In this document: in pieces, positions 45,201 to 55,994 of the stretch
How positions within the stretch are numbered: position 1 is the first letter of the stretch
Layout: every line of letters begins with the position of its first letter
NCBI GenBank assembly: GCA_949987705.1
Contig: OX465281.1
Span: forward strand, 224,907,978-224,971,977
Direction of reading: 5' to 3'
Source: Thereva unica
Taxonomy: Eukaryota; Arthropoda; Insecta; Diptera; Therevidae
Length of the DNA: 64,000 nt
Notes under the pieces: model-generated
The model's database searches: none
The model's input: the letters and a program-made list of their open reading frames with translations, nothing else
Told to the model about the DNA's origin: nothing
Position numbers and translations under genes: made by a program

Positions 45201-45362
45201 TGGGAACCTAGCGCTAACTAAGCAGTGGTAAGAATTGCCGCGAGGTGAATCAACTGTGACGGTATATCGCGCTGGATGAGAAGTAAGGAAAAGATTAAGG
45301 AGATAGGTTCCTTGATCAGCAACATCAGGGACTCTCGTGGGATGATCCACAATTTGATGTAA
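42288..45362 (-). mobile_element. LINE family A, copy 4, split by a Harbinger-type MITE
   Basis: Minus-strand copy with 3' UTR and oligo(A) (oligo(T) at about 42290), a decayed C-terminal tail (about 42450-42840), RT (44816-42846 with the MITE 43026-43604 inside) and the end of the endonuclease (45350-44975). RT motifs are NYRPIAITS, AGVPQGSILSP and FADDGTLRY. A stop (TAG, about 44413) lies just before PDSWKLAH. The endonuclease motif SDH has become SYH (GNSYHCLV, about 45230), removing a catalytic Asp. It is 5' truncated at 45362. Removing the MITE restores continuity of HILGVTLAKDLRWNDH. Confidence 0.88.
43026..43604. mobile_element. 579-bp PIF/Harbinger-type MITE
   Basis: Begins GGGCGCGCGCACACAGAAAG and ends with the inverse (CTTTCTGTGTGCGCGCGCCC). 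Subterminal GGAGCGGAGC and GAGCTGAGCTTATC repeats are present at both sides. TAA stands on both sides (43023-43025 and 43605-43607), while uninterrupted family A copies have a single CGCCTAAGATGT here (for example near 3735 and 24520). No coding capacity. Its ends resemble the Harbinger terminus at 57921. Confidence 0.92.
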
Positions 45363-45689
45363 ATATTGAAAAATTTGTAGAGCATATTACAACTTTTGTA
45401 ATATTCGATGATGAAAAATTGTGTACTACGGGAACAACAAACACCTCGCCAAACATATTCAAAATCGTCCGCATAGATTTTGCTATGAGGGGATTAGACG
45501 CGCAGTGCAGAGTCTTCGCTCATGACGCCCTCCTCCGCTCCAAATTGTTTTTCCCAAAGAAGGGCCAAAAAAAGTAATTACTTTCGCAAAATTTGGCACC
45601 CACCATGTAGCCCACAAATGCACAATTTGGTGCTCCTAAAACAAAATTTTAATTTTTTTTATTTCGGTTTGAGACGAAAAAAGAGGTAA
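45363..45689. other. No recognisable gene
   Basis: Sequence between the LINE truncation point and a hairpin. No motif. Confidence 0.35.
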
Positions 45690-46031
45690 AAAAAATATAG
45701 TTTAAAAAAACCAAAAAATACGCTTTTAATTTAAAATGAACTAAAAAAGTAAAAAATAATTTTTAATGTAAAATTTTTGTTGCTCCAGCCAGTATATGGG
45801 AACAACCTACGTTTCGAAATGTAAAAAAGCGTGGGGCTCCTTACCTATTTCCTTATTTTATTAACATTGGAACTTTTCGTTAGCGCCCCACGCTTTTTTA
45901 CATTTCGAAACGTAGGTTGTTCCCATATACTGGCTGGAGCAACAAAAATTTTACATTAAAAATTATTTTTTACTTTTTAGTTCATTTTAAATTAAAAGCG
46001 TATTTTTTGGTTTTTTTAAACTATATTTTAT
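45690..46031. repeat. Hairpin with about 148-bp arms, 47-base loop
   Basis: Left arm 45690-45837 and right arm 45885-46031 are reverse complements with about two small differences; the inner ends are AAGCGTGGGGC and GCCCCACGCTT. The arms contain CCAGCCAGTATATGGGAAC and CCTACGTTTCGAAATG. A third, diverged copy of the right arm lies at 46735-46915 in the same orientation. It has no coding capacity. Confidence 0.9.
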
Positions 46032-46734
46032 TTTCTACTTTTTAGTCTATTATATGGCTTCTACCATAACAATTCTTATATTTCCAAATAGCGGCTAGCA
46101 GCCGTACGTCCGCTGTTATTTCTAAACCCGAAAAGGTGGCTGACAGGAGAAAAGGGGGTTACTTTCTGGGCAGGCGAACAGGGGGTTACTTGATAAAAGC
46201 GTATTAAAAAAATTAAAATACACTTTGAAATCCAATTAGTCAGCACTTTTCCCACCTTGGCTTCGGTGGGACCTCATAGTCTACATCATTAAATGAACTC
46301 TAGCTCTTTATGCTACTTGGCTCAATCATCAGACTCCTTCATACACTTTCATTTGATACCCAAACCGAGTGGGTTTTAAAGAAAAAGGTAATCGCCATTC
46401 CGCTATTTTGTGTTGGCCGCTATTTTGAATTTAGAATTACGCTACGCAGCTAATTGTATTGTAGTTGGCATACCCATCCATTTGATACCCATGTCGGGGG
46501 TCGGCGAACACAATTGCAAAATTCAGCCGCCATCCTGGACCCGTCATCTTGATTTTTTTACAAAATAGTCAGATTACATTGTCATCCAAACTAAACGTGT
46601 GTGCAAAATTTCAGCTCAATCGGAAACCGGGAAGTGGGTCAAATTTAACTTACAAGATTTTATTGCATAGTTACAAGTGAAGCTAATAAAAGCGTATTAA
46701 AAATCAGACTCTTTATCTATCGTACCACCACACT
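46032..46734. other. Noncoding repeat with TTTGATACCCAT words
   Basis: The word TTTGATACCCA occurs at about 46352 and 46478, and a variant (CTTGATACCCATACCGAGGG) at about 46953. AAATTTCAGCTCAATCGGAA (about 46608) is a phrase I remember from dispersed arthropod noncoding repeats. Probably the body of the element that owns the hairpin arms. Confidence 0.4.
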
Positions 46735-46915
46735 ATTTTTACATTTCGATAGGTTGTACCCTTATACTGGCTGTAGCAAACAAAAATTTAAGATTCAAAA
46801 TTATTTTTTCACATTTTAGTTCATTTTAAAATAAAAACCGTATTTTTTAGGTTTTTTTAACTATAAAGTTTGCTTTCTACTTTTTAGTTTATTATATGTC
46901 TTCCCTCATTTTGTG
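46735..46915. repeat. Third, diverged copy of the hairpin arm
   Basis: TTACATTTCGATAGGTTGTA, TACTGGCTGTAGCAA and CTACTTTTTAGTTTATTATA correspond to the right arm at 45890-46060 with point changes. Confidence 0.7.
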
Positions 46916-47404
46916 GTGACCGCCATATCAGATTTAAAATGACGTCACACTTTCACTTGATACCCATACCGAGGGCATAATATTCAACTGTGGATAAAAC
47001 AGAGCTCAGTTCGCCCAACTGGTCTCAAACTGAAGTTAAACGTAAAAGCTTGCTCAAAAGAGAATAATAAGACTGGAATAATGTCAAGGCTTTTCTGTGA
47101 GCTTTAGCATTTCTAACTTCTGACGAAAAAGCAACCACCATTTCAGGCAAGAACTGATCATGAACTGGACTTTAGCCGTTGAAACCACTTATGTGGATTG
47201 AACTGAACGTTATTGTGCTGAGGTAGATGAAGCTGGGGGCATTTGGCGGCACTCTAAGGATATACACGACTCCAACAGACAACACACTTCCTTGTTCCGC
47301 TTGGTAGTGTGTCACACTCCTTCTCAGCTGGTTAGCGGGGCCCACCATTTTCAGGAGGCATAAGAATCCAATGAGAATATCATCTGCTAGTATTTTCCCC
47401 AGGG
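46916..47404. other. No recognisable gene
   Basis: No motif or repeat beyond the third TTGATACCCAT word noted above. Confidence 0.35.
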
Positions 47405-47590
47405 CTTAGGATCGAAGTCTCCTTCCGACTACCCGATCACTTCAGTGTTTACCAAGCGGAGGTTCTAGCCATACAAGAGGCTGTTCTGCAAATCAACCAG
47501 CAAAACGATAGAAACCGGATTGTCAACATCTTCTCAAATAGTCATGCGGCTCTGAAAGCTCTGCGCTCTTGCACAAACACCTAGGCAGGG
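47405..47590 (+). pseudogene. RNase H fragment of a LINE
   Basis: The plus strand reads LRIEVSFRLPDHFSVYQAEV, LAIQEAVLQINQQNDRN, then VNIFSNSHAALKALRSC. These are the central E and D strands of RNase H (QAEVxAI and IxSDSxAALxAL), with the second Asp changed to Asn (SNSH). It is related to the domain at 29.9-30.1 kb. Both ends are lost; a minus-strand LINE fragment follows directly. Confidence 0.7.
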
Positions 47591-48560
47591 ATTAAATAGC
47601 ATGGGTGCCAGCCCAGTCAATTCTCCTTGTATTGTGACTGTACACCTTGTGTTTTCCATTGACATTTTTGTGAATTTCACTATTAGGGTGATGTTTAGGT
47701 CCAGCATTGTCGCATACATTTGCTCCCTGTCGATGATGTCGTATGCTTGCTTAACGTCGAAGAGAAGTTGATACATGTATAGATGTTGTATTCCCAGCAT
47801 TTGCCTTATTGAAAAAAGTTGATCCATTATTGACCTATTTCTTCTGAATCCAGGTTGGTATTCATTTATTGCGGCTTCTGCAAAAGATTCAAATCCTTAA
47901 TTGTATTAGTCATTATTTTATATACTGTGCTTAAAAGAGATCTGTCTCTATAGTTTCCACAGTTGAATTTATCTCCTTTCTTGTGTATTGGGCAGATAAT
48001 GCTTGGCTCCCAATCTTCAAGCATTTTCTCGTTCCTCCATATGCAGCATAGTAATTCAGGTATAGCTGCTGAAAGCGATATGCCTCGTTGTTTGATCAAC
48101 TCTGCTGGAATGTTATCAATTCCTGGAGATTTGTTGTTCTTTAAGGATGGTATGGCACTCTGTAATTCATTTGTTTCTCTGTGGTCTTCGTTATGCTGTA
48201 GACGGGAATCTGGTACATATCTGGTGCATTCAGCAGCACGCTAAAAAGTTCCTTCCATCTTTTCTTTACATATTTCCTACCTGTGACTATAGCGCCTTCT
48301 TTTGTTCTACATATACCGGAGGAGGGTTTGAAGCCTTTCTTGAAGAAGTTTACTTCCTTGTATGCTTCCCGTGTTTTGTGTTGTGAAAAGTGTTCCTTTG
48401 TCTTCAGGATGTAATTGTTGAGGAATTGTCTTTTCTTCTTCCTGCAGATGGTTTTTTGCGACTAGAGCTGCTGTTCGACATTTCAAAAATAAATACATGG
48501 TCGACAGTACAAAGGGGCCTTCTAGTGGGTCACATAAAAAAAAAATTCTCGTATTTCAAT
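47591..48560 (-). pseudogene. LINE (family E, RTE-like), RT N-terminal half
   Basis: Minus strand, from 48560: CRKKKRQFLNNYILKTKEHF and KKGFKPSSGICRTKEGAIVT then RWKELFSVLLNAPD (linker before RT, about 48440-48230), then PELLCCIWRNEKMLEDWEPS then IICPIHKKGDKFNCGNYR (48055-47960), and MDQLFSIRQMLGIQHLYMYQ, LLFDVKQAYDIIDREQMY and MSMENTRCTVTIQGELTG (47827-47640). The order is that of a LINE RT up to the first palm motif. Several frameshifts; the catalytic DD box is absent because the copy ends at 47591. Confidence 0.75.
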
Positions 48561-49500
48561 TTCTTGCTCCCAGTCGGTCTCCATCCACTGGATCTGGCTG
48601 TGCGTTTGTAGCCTACAGTTTCCTTCGTGACTTCTGTCTCAGTATCGTCTTCAGTCTTGTCCATTTTCCATGAACTGTATCCGTATTATTTATATTTAGA
48701 TTTAGACCTATCGTTTCTACCAGAGTTGCCTGTTATTTCTCCAATACGGTCTGTTCTTGGAGGCGATTAACGTCGAATTACTTTAGTTTGATTTAATTTT
48801 CTCAGTGAACCAAGATTTGGATTTAGGTAAGATAGTTTTGCTTCTCAGAGGAGCCCGTAAACACCAACGAAAGTAACTCTTAATTATGAAATTGCCAAAA
48901 ACAGCCCTACTATGTTGCAGGTTGCCCTGGTATCTTCGGGTTCTATCTGCTATTGTGATCCAGCAGAAGTCCCCTTATTCATACCAATCTCCCTGGCTTT
49001 AATTAGTCCCAAGCCGTTACAGAGGAGCATGCCATCCTCATTTAGCTGCATGAGCGACCCCTCGTCAATCCTAGGTCTATCTTCTTATCCATCACTTGCT
49101 AAAAAGGTCACCTCAATGAACTGGTTTTGGCACGCCATCCTACGAGGCACCTCTTCCGGTTTCCTCAGCGTTAAGGAGGCAGAAGGTAGTTCTCTTAAAT
49201 TTGCTAAGGTCCTTTTCCACATTGAGTTTTATATTGCATTCCTCGTAAACCTGTATCCTGGCGGCAACATTCCTCAGCCATTGGGTTGTGAGTGTGCTCA
49301 CAGGCAATCAGAGGTAAGCAATCGCCTTTAAGACATTTTCCCACCTCATTCAGGATGGTATCACAAATTGAGGGGGTCCTCGCTTCTACCTTTAGTTCGT
49401 AATCCAGCGGCACTAAGAGGAGGTGACGGATCGATTTTACCCCGTTTTCCCTTACCTTATCAAATTTTTTTTGAAAATTGTGTTTAAATTCGTATTTATA
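48561..49500. other. Upstream region of gene 2; unassigned open frames
   Basis: A 139-codon plus-strand frame (48912-49331) and a 108-codon minus-strand frame (49530-49204) overlap. The minus one has several Cys (CDTILNEVGKCLKGDC, AEECCRQDTG), which might be a LINE remnant, but I recognise nothing. The promoter and first noncoding exon of gene 2 should lie here. Confidence 0.3.
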
Positions 49501-49510
49501 TTTATTCCAG
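49501..49510 (+). promoter_or_regulatory. Predicted 3' splice site in the 5' leader of gene 2
   Basis: TTTATTCCAG ends six bases before ATG 49517 and is preceded by T-rich sequence. It matches the arrangement at gene 1. Confidence 0.55.
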
Positions 49511-49516
49511 CCCAAC

Positions 49517-50780
49517 ATGGACTTGTACATGCAGATCTTCTTTGGCTTGCTTAGTATTGCATTTCAACTATGCTTAGCACAAGACACAATTACACCAGAG
49601 GAATATCAAGCCCGTATAAATATGCTATTCTCAAAACTGGAAGCTAGAAGCAATTTCACAACCCCCCGACCAACATACGTCCCCTTAAAAGGATGCCAGG
49701 CAGGAATGGAGTGCACCCCAACACATTTGTGCAATGCAAATGGCACAATAATAATCGATGGTAGTACAGGATTCACCGAACGATTTGTGACTATTCCCGA
49801 GTGCCCATCGCTTGAAGTTTGCTGCGCAATTGATGAGAAGGTAAGTCTATGACTTTTATTTCCGCTTCAAAACTAAAATTACAAATTAAATTAAATTTCA
49901 GGATGCAATACCCACCAAACCAACAACAGTCACAGAAGGCCCCCGATCAGAGTTAAGAGGATCACCTGCAAAATGTGGTATTAGAAATTCAGAAGGAATT
50001 GGTTATCGTGTAATCAATAATGGTGAAGTAGCACAATATGGCGAATACCCTTGGGTTGTTGCTATATTGCACCAAGTGGATGGTAAAAACGTTCTCAAGT
50101 GCGGCGGCTCTTTGATTCATCCATCTGTTGTAATAACAGGAGCACATTGTGTTCGAAACATTAGTCCCTCGTCCATAATAGTACGGGCTGGAGAGTTTGA
50201 TACCCAAACTACATCTGAAATATATGAACACCAAGAATCTACTATAAAGGAAATCGTTATGCACCCAGATTTCTGCCCTAGTAACCTGCACTACGATATA
50301 GCAATCATCTTCTTCGAATACCCTTTCAACTTCACTGATCACATTCAGCCAATATGTCTGCCGCCTGCTGACATTAATTTTGAAAATGAACGTTGTATAG
50401 CTGCTGGTTGGGGCAAGAATAACTTTGAAAAGGTTGGCATTTATTCGGTCCCCCTAAGAGCGGTCACTTTGCCGATCGTCCCGAGGGATGCATGTCAGAA
50501 CCAATTACGAGCGACAGTTCAGCTAGGAAAACGTTTTCAGTTACATGAAACAATTTTATGTGCAGGCGGCGAGCCAGAAAAGGACACCTGCAAAGGTGAT
50601 GGAGGCTCACCTCTGATGTGCGAAAGTGCTGGACACTACTATCTGTATGGCATGGTAGCTTGGGGTATTGGTTGCGGGAAACCACTTCCTGCTGCATATG
50701 TTAATGTACCATACTTTAAAAGTTGGCTGGATGAAGAATTAGCGAAAAAGAATATTAATAATACTTATTACACACCATAA
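49517..50780 (+). CDS. Clip-domain serine protease homologue 2 (phenoloxidase-activating factor 2-like)
   Basis: Two coding exons, 49517-49840 and 49902-50780, with a 61-bp GTAAGT...TTTCAG intron in phase 0, encode 400 residues. Signal peptide residues 1-21 (MDLYMQIFFGLLSIAFQLCLA). Clip-domain cysteines 60, 66, 72, 96, 102 and 103. Linker Cys133, then a chymotrypsin-like domain. His190 lies in TGAHC (Gly replaces the usual Ala) and Asp240 in YDIAI; the nucleophile position is Gly342 (GDGGSP), so catalysis should be lost. Intron position, cysteine pattern, the GEFDTQ and ICLPP blocks and the C-terminal YYTP are shared with the gene at 35009, so they are tandem paralogues 13 kb apart with transposon debris between. 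Probable role: haemolymph cofactor of prophenoloxidase-activating proteases. No disruption is seen. Confidence 0.92.
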
Positions 50781-50789
50781 TTGAGAATA

Positions 50790-51415
50790 GCACGATCATT
50801 TAGGAATATAGTAATTTTATGTAAGTGTAATTATTTATGTTCAAGATAAAATATAAGATTATAGAAAAAAGTTAAGTTAGTTTTTTGTTTTTATGGAAGT
50901 TCATTCAAGAGAAATTATTATATTATAGTAATTATAGCTTTTCGGAATGGCTTATGAAATCAACGGATTAGTTCTTAAACACAAATTCTTTAGAAGCAAT
51001 TTTCTACGATTGCTCTACCAACCAATTCGAGCCTTGCCCTTGGCCTCCATCAGTTTCTTCCTCCAGACCGCTCCGCTCCACAGCTTATCTCCAGTTTCCT
51101 GTATTGAGCAGTTTGTCAGCATCGGCCTTTACATTGTTGGGTTGTACACTTCACCTTACTTTTCACTCCACCGTACCTTACTTCGGGTTTTAATAGGGTA
51201 AGTTAATAGTATGGCGTGCGCCAAAACAATTGGGAATATCTCAAAATTGCTTAGTGAGAGTCTCAAATCCACAATATGTGGATATATTATATGTATCGGC
51301 CACCTGATCCTGATCTTGAAATTTAGAGAAGTTGGTTAGTCTATGGAAGATATAGTTGAATACGGCTGTCAACTAGTCCTAGCAATGTATATTACTCCAC
51401 AGACCTTTAACCTCA
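50790..51415. other. 3' flank of gene 2, no further gene
   Basis: AT-rich after the stop. An 84-codon frame at 50947-51201 has no motif. It ends where R1-type ORF1 sequence becomes readable. Confidence 0.4.
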
Positions 51416-51419
51416 GGGC

Positions 51420-54400
51420 TGATTATTTAGAGGCAAAGGAGGAGGCCATAAAGATTGTTAAGGAGCAGATGGAGATGCGACACAAACAACTCCAGAAGCC
51501 CCTAAAGTAAGAACCGTCGTAAAAAGGAAGGTTGGGGAAGCTAAAGACCCACACACTGCCGATAAAATTGGGGAATCCCGTAAACGCCAACGGGATAGCA
51601 ACGAGGAAGTGCAAACCTCACACAGCGCCCCAAAGAGAAACCCCAATAAAGAAAGGAAACCCCAAGCAGGTTTACCTGACCTTTTCATTGATCACAATTA
51701 TACAAACCTATCAGCGTTTTCTCATATTCCATCTCTTGCGTCTCTTAGGGTCTCTTGTGATTTGAAATTTTTGTATAAATTGGTAAATGGTGTCACAGAG
51801 TGTTCAATGCTTCGCAACGAATTGTGTTATACTGTGCCGCGAAGAAACACAAGATCTAACTCGATATTTTATCTAGACTTTTTCAAATCTGATTATACTA
51901 AAAACAATGTCTTAACTAGGGTATGCGCAAATGCAAATGAGAAGAATTTGGATTTGAGATTTGTAAACTGGCAGGAATTAAACCATGTCATCGATAATTT
52001 AATTTTGATATATGAATAATTTTGAGCTACATCGTTAATGCGATTCGAATCAATTATAAAGTGGACGTAAGTCCGTTATGTTTCTAAAAAAAAAGAAGAG
52101 CGAGAGGTCGTTAAGACAACGGTGGGCACCCCCATGGAAGAAGAGTCCTCCGAAAAGAAAGCAAAGAAGAGCTCCGCTTGGACTAAAGTGGAGAATAAAA
52201 AAGCAAGGAAAAGAAAGAAAAAGAAAAAAGAGGACAGAAAGTCCCACAAAAAAGAAAGGCCTGACGCGCTGATTATAACAGCGACTAGTGGGACGTCGTA
52301 TGCGGACATCCTACGAAAAGTCAGGACGGATGCTTCCCTTACGGAGTTGGGGAATAGGGTCATGCGCATTAGAAGAACTCAAAAGGGCGATCTTCTAATG
52401 GAACTGGCAGCTGGCGAGGGAAAGACGGAGGATCTAAAGCAAAAGATCAAGACGTCAATCGGGGAGGCGGCAGAGGATAGGGCAGGTACCAACCGCGTGT
52501 TAATCGAGTGCAGGGATCTGGACGAGATTACCACTAAGCTAGAGGTCTGCGATGCGCTGCGGGAGCAGCTGAAACTGACGGAGGTGCAGGAGGAGGACGT
52601 TAGAGTAAGGAAGGCATATGGTGGTACGCAGACGGCCATAATAAGCCTTCCGGTCGCTAGCGCAAAAAGGCACTTGAGGTGGGGAAGGTTCGCATCGGCT
52701 GGGTTGTTTGCCGGATACGGGAGACAACAGCACCAATTAAGTGCTTCAAATGTTTTGGGTCATATCGCTAGGAAATGCACCAGCGCTCAGGACATCAAGG
52801 AGCTATGCTGGAGATGCGGGGAGGACATATTGCTAAGGACTACAATAAGAGCCCTAAATGCCTCCTATGTAAAGGAGATAAGGGGAAGGGCGAGCACGAC
52901 GCTCACGCTACGGGGAGTAATAGGTCCCAGTGTACAGGGAAGCACTCCAAAGAAGTCGAAGTCGAAGATAAGGTTCATACAGATTAACTTGAACCACTGT
53001 CAAGCGGCACAAGATCTGCTGGCACAGACAGTTTTCGAGGAAAAAATCGACGTCGCAATCGTCTGCGAGCAGTACAGAAACCTGCACAGCGGCGTCTGGA
53101 TAAACGATAGCAGCGGCACGTCAGCAATATGGACGTGTGGGAGCCGAGCCATGGAAGATACCATGAGAAGCCCAGAGAATGGCTTCACGCGGGCAAAAGT
53201 AGGCGGAATACACGTCTACAGCTGCTATGCGGCGCCAAACCTGACATTAGACGATTACGAGTCGATGCTGGAAAGGTTAGCCGCCGATGCGAGCCGCCAT
53301 CACCCGGTAATATTAGCGGGTGATTTCAATGCTTGGGCTGTCGAATGGGGCAGTCGACAAACGAATGCAGGAGGGCGCGTACTTCTAGAAGTATTCTCGC
53401 GACTTAACGTAGTGTTAGTCAACACTGGAGGCGAAAACACCTTCCAAAGGGGTGGGAGAGCATCTGTAATCGACATCACTTATGTGAGCGATTCAGTGGC
53501 CAAAGACTTACAGTGGCGGGTGAGCGATTTGTACACGCACAGCGATCACCAAGCCATCATCTTCGAGGTTGGTCAGCGTATAGAAAAGAGGAATCCTAGG
53601 TACGGAACGGCTAGAGGATGGGCCGTAAAGAAACTCGACGCAGAGGTGTTCGAGGAAGTATTCCTGCATGATGCGAGGTCGGCAGGAGGTGCCAGGGAAG
53701 GGGCAGAGGAAATAGAAGAGTCAGTGAAACGGGCATGTGACGCATCCATGCCACGGCGCGCCGGCAATCGTAGACTTTCACCAAACTTCTGGTGGAATGC
53801 AGAAATCGATGAATGCCGAAGGACCTGTCTGAAAGCGAGAAGGAAAACTTAGAGAAGCCGGAACCGTCCGGATTTCGATGAACTCCTTCAGAGATATAAG
53901 GAGGCGAGAAAAATGCTGAACAAGGCCATCGCTAGAAGCAAATCCGAGCACTTCAAAAGGTTGTGCAGAGAAGCAGACTCGGACCCTGGGGTGGAGCCTA
54001 TAAAATGGTTATGTCAGCGGTCAAGGGCAAACGCTCTTCGCCGATCACCTGCCCCGCGCTGCTCCAGAATATTGTGTATGTCCTGTTTCCACAGAACGTA
54101 CGCACGGTCGATCTACCCACCCTCCAGGTGGACCCAGAAGAGATACCTGCAATAAACGCAGATGAGATCCTGGAGGCCGCAAAAAAGGTAGCCATCAATA
54201 AGGCTCCTGGCATGGATGGCATACCAAACAAGGCGGCGAAGCTAGCAGCTACGATAGCGCCACACAGGTTTGCTGAAGCCTTCACAGCGTGCCTGAGAGA
54301 GGGGTTTTTTCCGGAGCGATGGAAACAGCAGAAACTCGTGCTCCTACCGAAGCCGAACAAACCTCTAGCGGACCCATCGTCCTACAGACCGATATGCCTC

Positions 54401-55990
54401 CTTAGTTGTATAGGCAAACTTTTCGAGCGGGTGATCTGTAACAGGATTCTCCCTAGCGTCGAAAGGGTAGGTGGCCTGTCGGACAAGCAATTAGGCTTCA
54501 GAAAGGCAAGGTCGACGACTGATGCAGTCAATATGGTGGTGGGCATAGCAAGAGCCGCCTTAGAGAAAAATCACTGCTGCGCACTGATAACCCTCGACGT
54601 TAAAAATGCTTTCAACTCGGCGAGGTGGAACAAAATAGTTGAGGCGTTGATCAAGCTGGGCACACCAAAGTACCTAGTGCGTGTAGTGGCCCACTACCTC
54701 CAGGGTAGGTCGCTTCACTGTGATTCGGATGATGGTCCTAAAGTGTTCGGGACAACATGCGGTGTCCCGCAAGGTTCCGTCCTTCTCCTATGGATCGCAA
54801 TGTACAATGATGTGTTGGGGCTTCGTCTTCCAAAGGAAGCAGTGGCGATCGGGTTTGCAGATGACATCGGGGTAGTTGTCGTAGGAAAACATCCAGATGA
54901 CATCGAACTGTACGCAAACGAAGCGATCTGGGAAATAAAAGCGTGGCTAGAACGCGCTGGGTGGAAGCTGGCAGAGCACAAAACGGAAGTAGTGCTGATC
55001 AGTAAGCGACGAAAGCTAGTATCCGTAAGGATAAAAGTAGGGGAACAGATCATCCACTCACAGCCCGCACTAAGGTACCTGGGAGTGATGATCGACCGGA
55101 GGCTAAACTTCAAAGCGCACTTGGAGGGCACGGCAGACAAAGCGTCTGCGATTTGTGCAGCACACGCAAGAATGCTGCCCAATGTTGGGGGCCCTAGACC
55201 GAGTCGCCGACTCCTCTTGGGGAGGGTGGTCAGCTCAGTTCTGTTATACGCAGCGCCAGTGTAGGCAGCAGTGTTTAACAGGACTGCAAATAGTAGAAAA
55301 TGGAGGGCCGCATATAGGTTGAGTGTACTCCGCGCTTGCTGCGCGTACAGGACCACGTCCGACGATGCGGCGTGCGTGATAGCGGGGATGATTCACATAG
55401 ATATTCTGGCGAGGGAGGGCATGCGTCTCTATGACCCAGAATATGGTAGAGGGGAGCCAAGAAGGGTGCGGCGGCAGATTGCGCGCTGCGAGTCCTTAAG
55501 GGAATGGCAGGCGAAGTGGGACGAGTCTGTTAAGGGTCGTTGGACCCACAGACTTATCCTTAACGTGGAAATATGGGCTACGAGGGAGCGTGGGGAAGTA
55601 AGTTACGACCTCACGCAGTTCCTGAGCGGACATGGGGGGTATAGGAAATACCTCCACCGCTTCGGGCACGATGATTCACCGTTGTGTCCAGTATGCCCAG
55701 CGACGGAGGAAGACGCAGAACACGTCTTCATTACCTGCTCGAGATTCGCCGAGGAAAGGGCGAAACTAGAAGAAAGGGTCGAAGAGCCACTAACGCCCGA
55801 AAACATCTTAGACCATATGATGAGGTCTGAGGAAATGTGGAGGGACGTGGAAGCAACCCTAAAGACCATTCACAGAAAGCTAAGGCAAGAAGAAGCCGTA
55901 AGAAATAGAGAAAGGCACAGAAATGCCGCGAGCAGAAGCAGCTGAATGAAGCTGAACGACCCCCGCGATGTAATGCTTATTAGCCAGTCC
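51420..55990 (+). mobile_element. R1-clade LINE, nearly full length, inactive
   Basis: ORF1 starts near 51424 (DYLEAKEEAIKIVKEQMEMR), with a basic stretch interrupted by another LINE (about 51662-52090) and resumed in a lysine-rich segment (52122 on). Next come ILRKVRTDASLTELGNRVMR and a CCHC zinc-knuckle region (52675-52930). The ORF2 endonuclease (52975-53570) has IQINLNHCQAAQDLL, ILAGDFNAWAVEWGS and LYTHSDHQAIIF. The RT (54160-55260) has SYRPICLLSCIGKLFERVI, GFRKARSTTDA, CGVPQGSVL and FADDIGVVVV. The C-terminus (55271-55945) has the CPVCPATEEDAEHVFITC zinc-finger-like block. Frameshifts lie near 52675-52930 (several), 53850 and 53990, and a TAG replaces a Trp codon at 55261. R1-clade by domain make-up; no 28S rDNA is in the flanks. 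Confidence 0.92.
51662..52090 (+). mobile_element. 5'-truncated LINE 3' end inserted in R1 ORF1
   Basis: Encodes a C-terminal LINE tail: LFIDHNYTNLSAFSHIPSLA, LRVSCDLKFLYKLVNGVTEC, VPRRNTRSNSIFYLDFFKSD, ending LILIYE and a stop at 52017. A short 3' UTR and oligo(A) (AAAAAAAAAG, about 52086) follow. R1 sequence is on both sides (NPNKERKPQA before, EEREVVKTTVGTPME after). No unambiguous target duplication is visible. It differs in sequence from family A. Confidence 0.75.
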
Positions 55991-55992
55991 CG
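55946..55992 (+). other. Hairpin in the R1 3' UTR
   Basis: ACCCCCGCG and CGCGGGGGT are perfect inverted copies 25 bases apart directly after the ORF2 stop codon. A stem at this place may mark the 3' UTR for the RT; this is inference. Confidence 0.6.
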
Positions 55993-55994
55993 CG

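Noticed and set aside
48912..49331. 139-codon open frame upstream of the second protease homologue
   Set aside because: No start context, domain or composition typical of a gene; overlapped by an equally long antisense frame.
54715..55356. 213-codon minus-strand frame
   Set aside because: Antisense shadow of the R1 reverse transcriptase, which carries all expected motifs.
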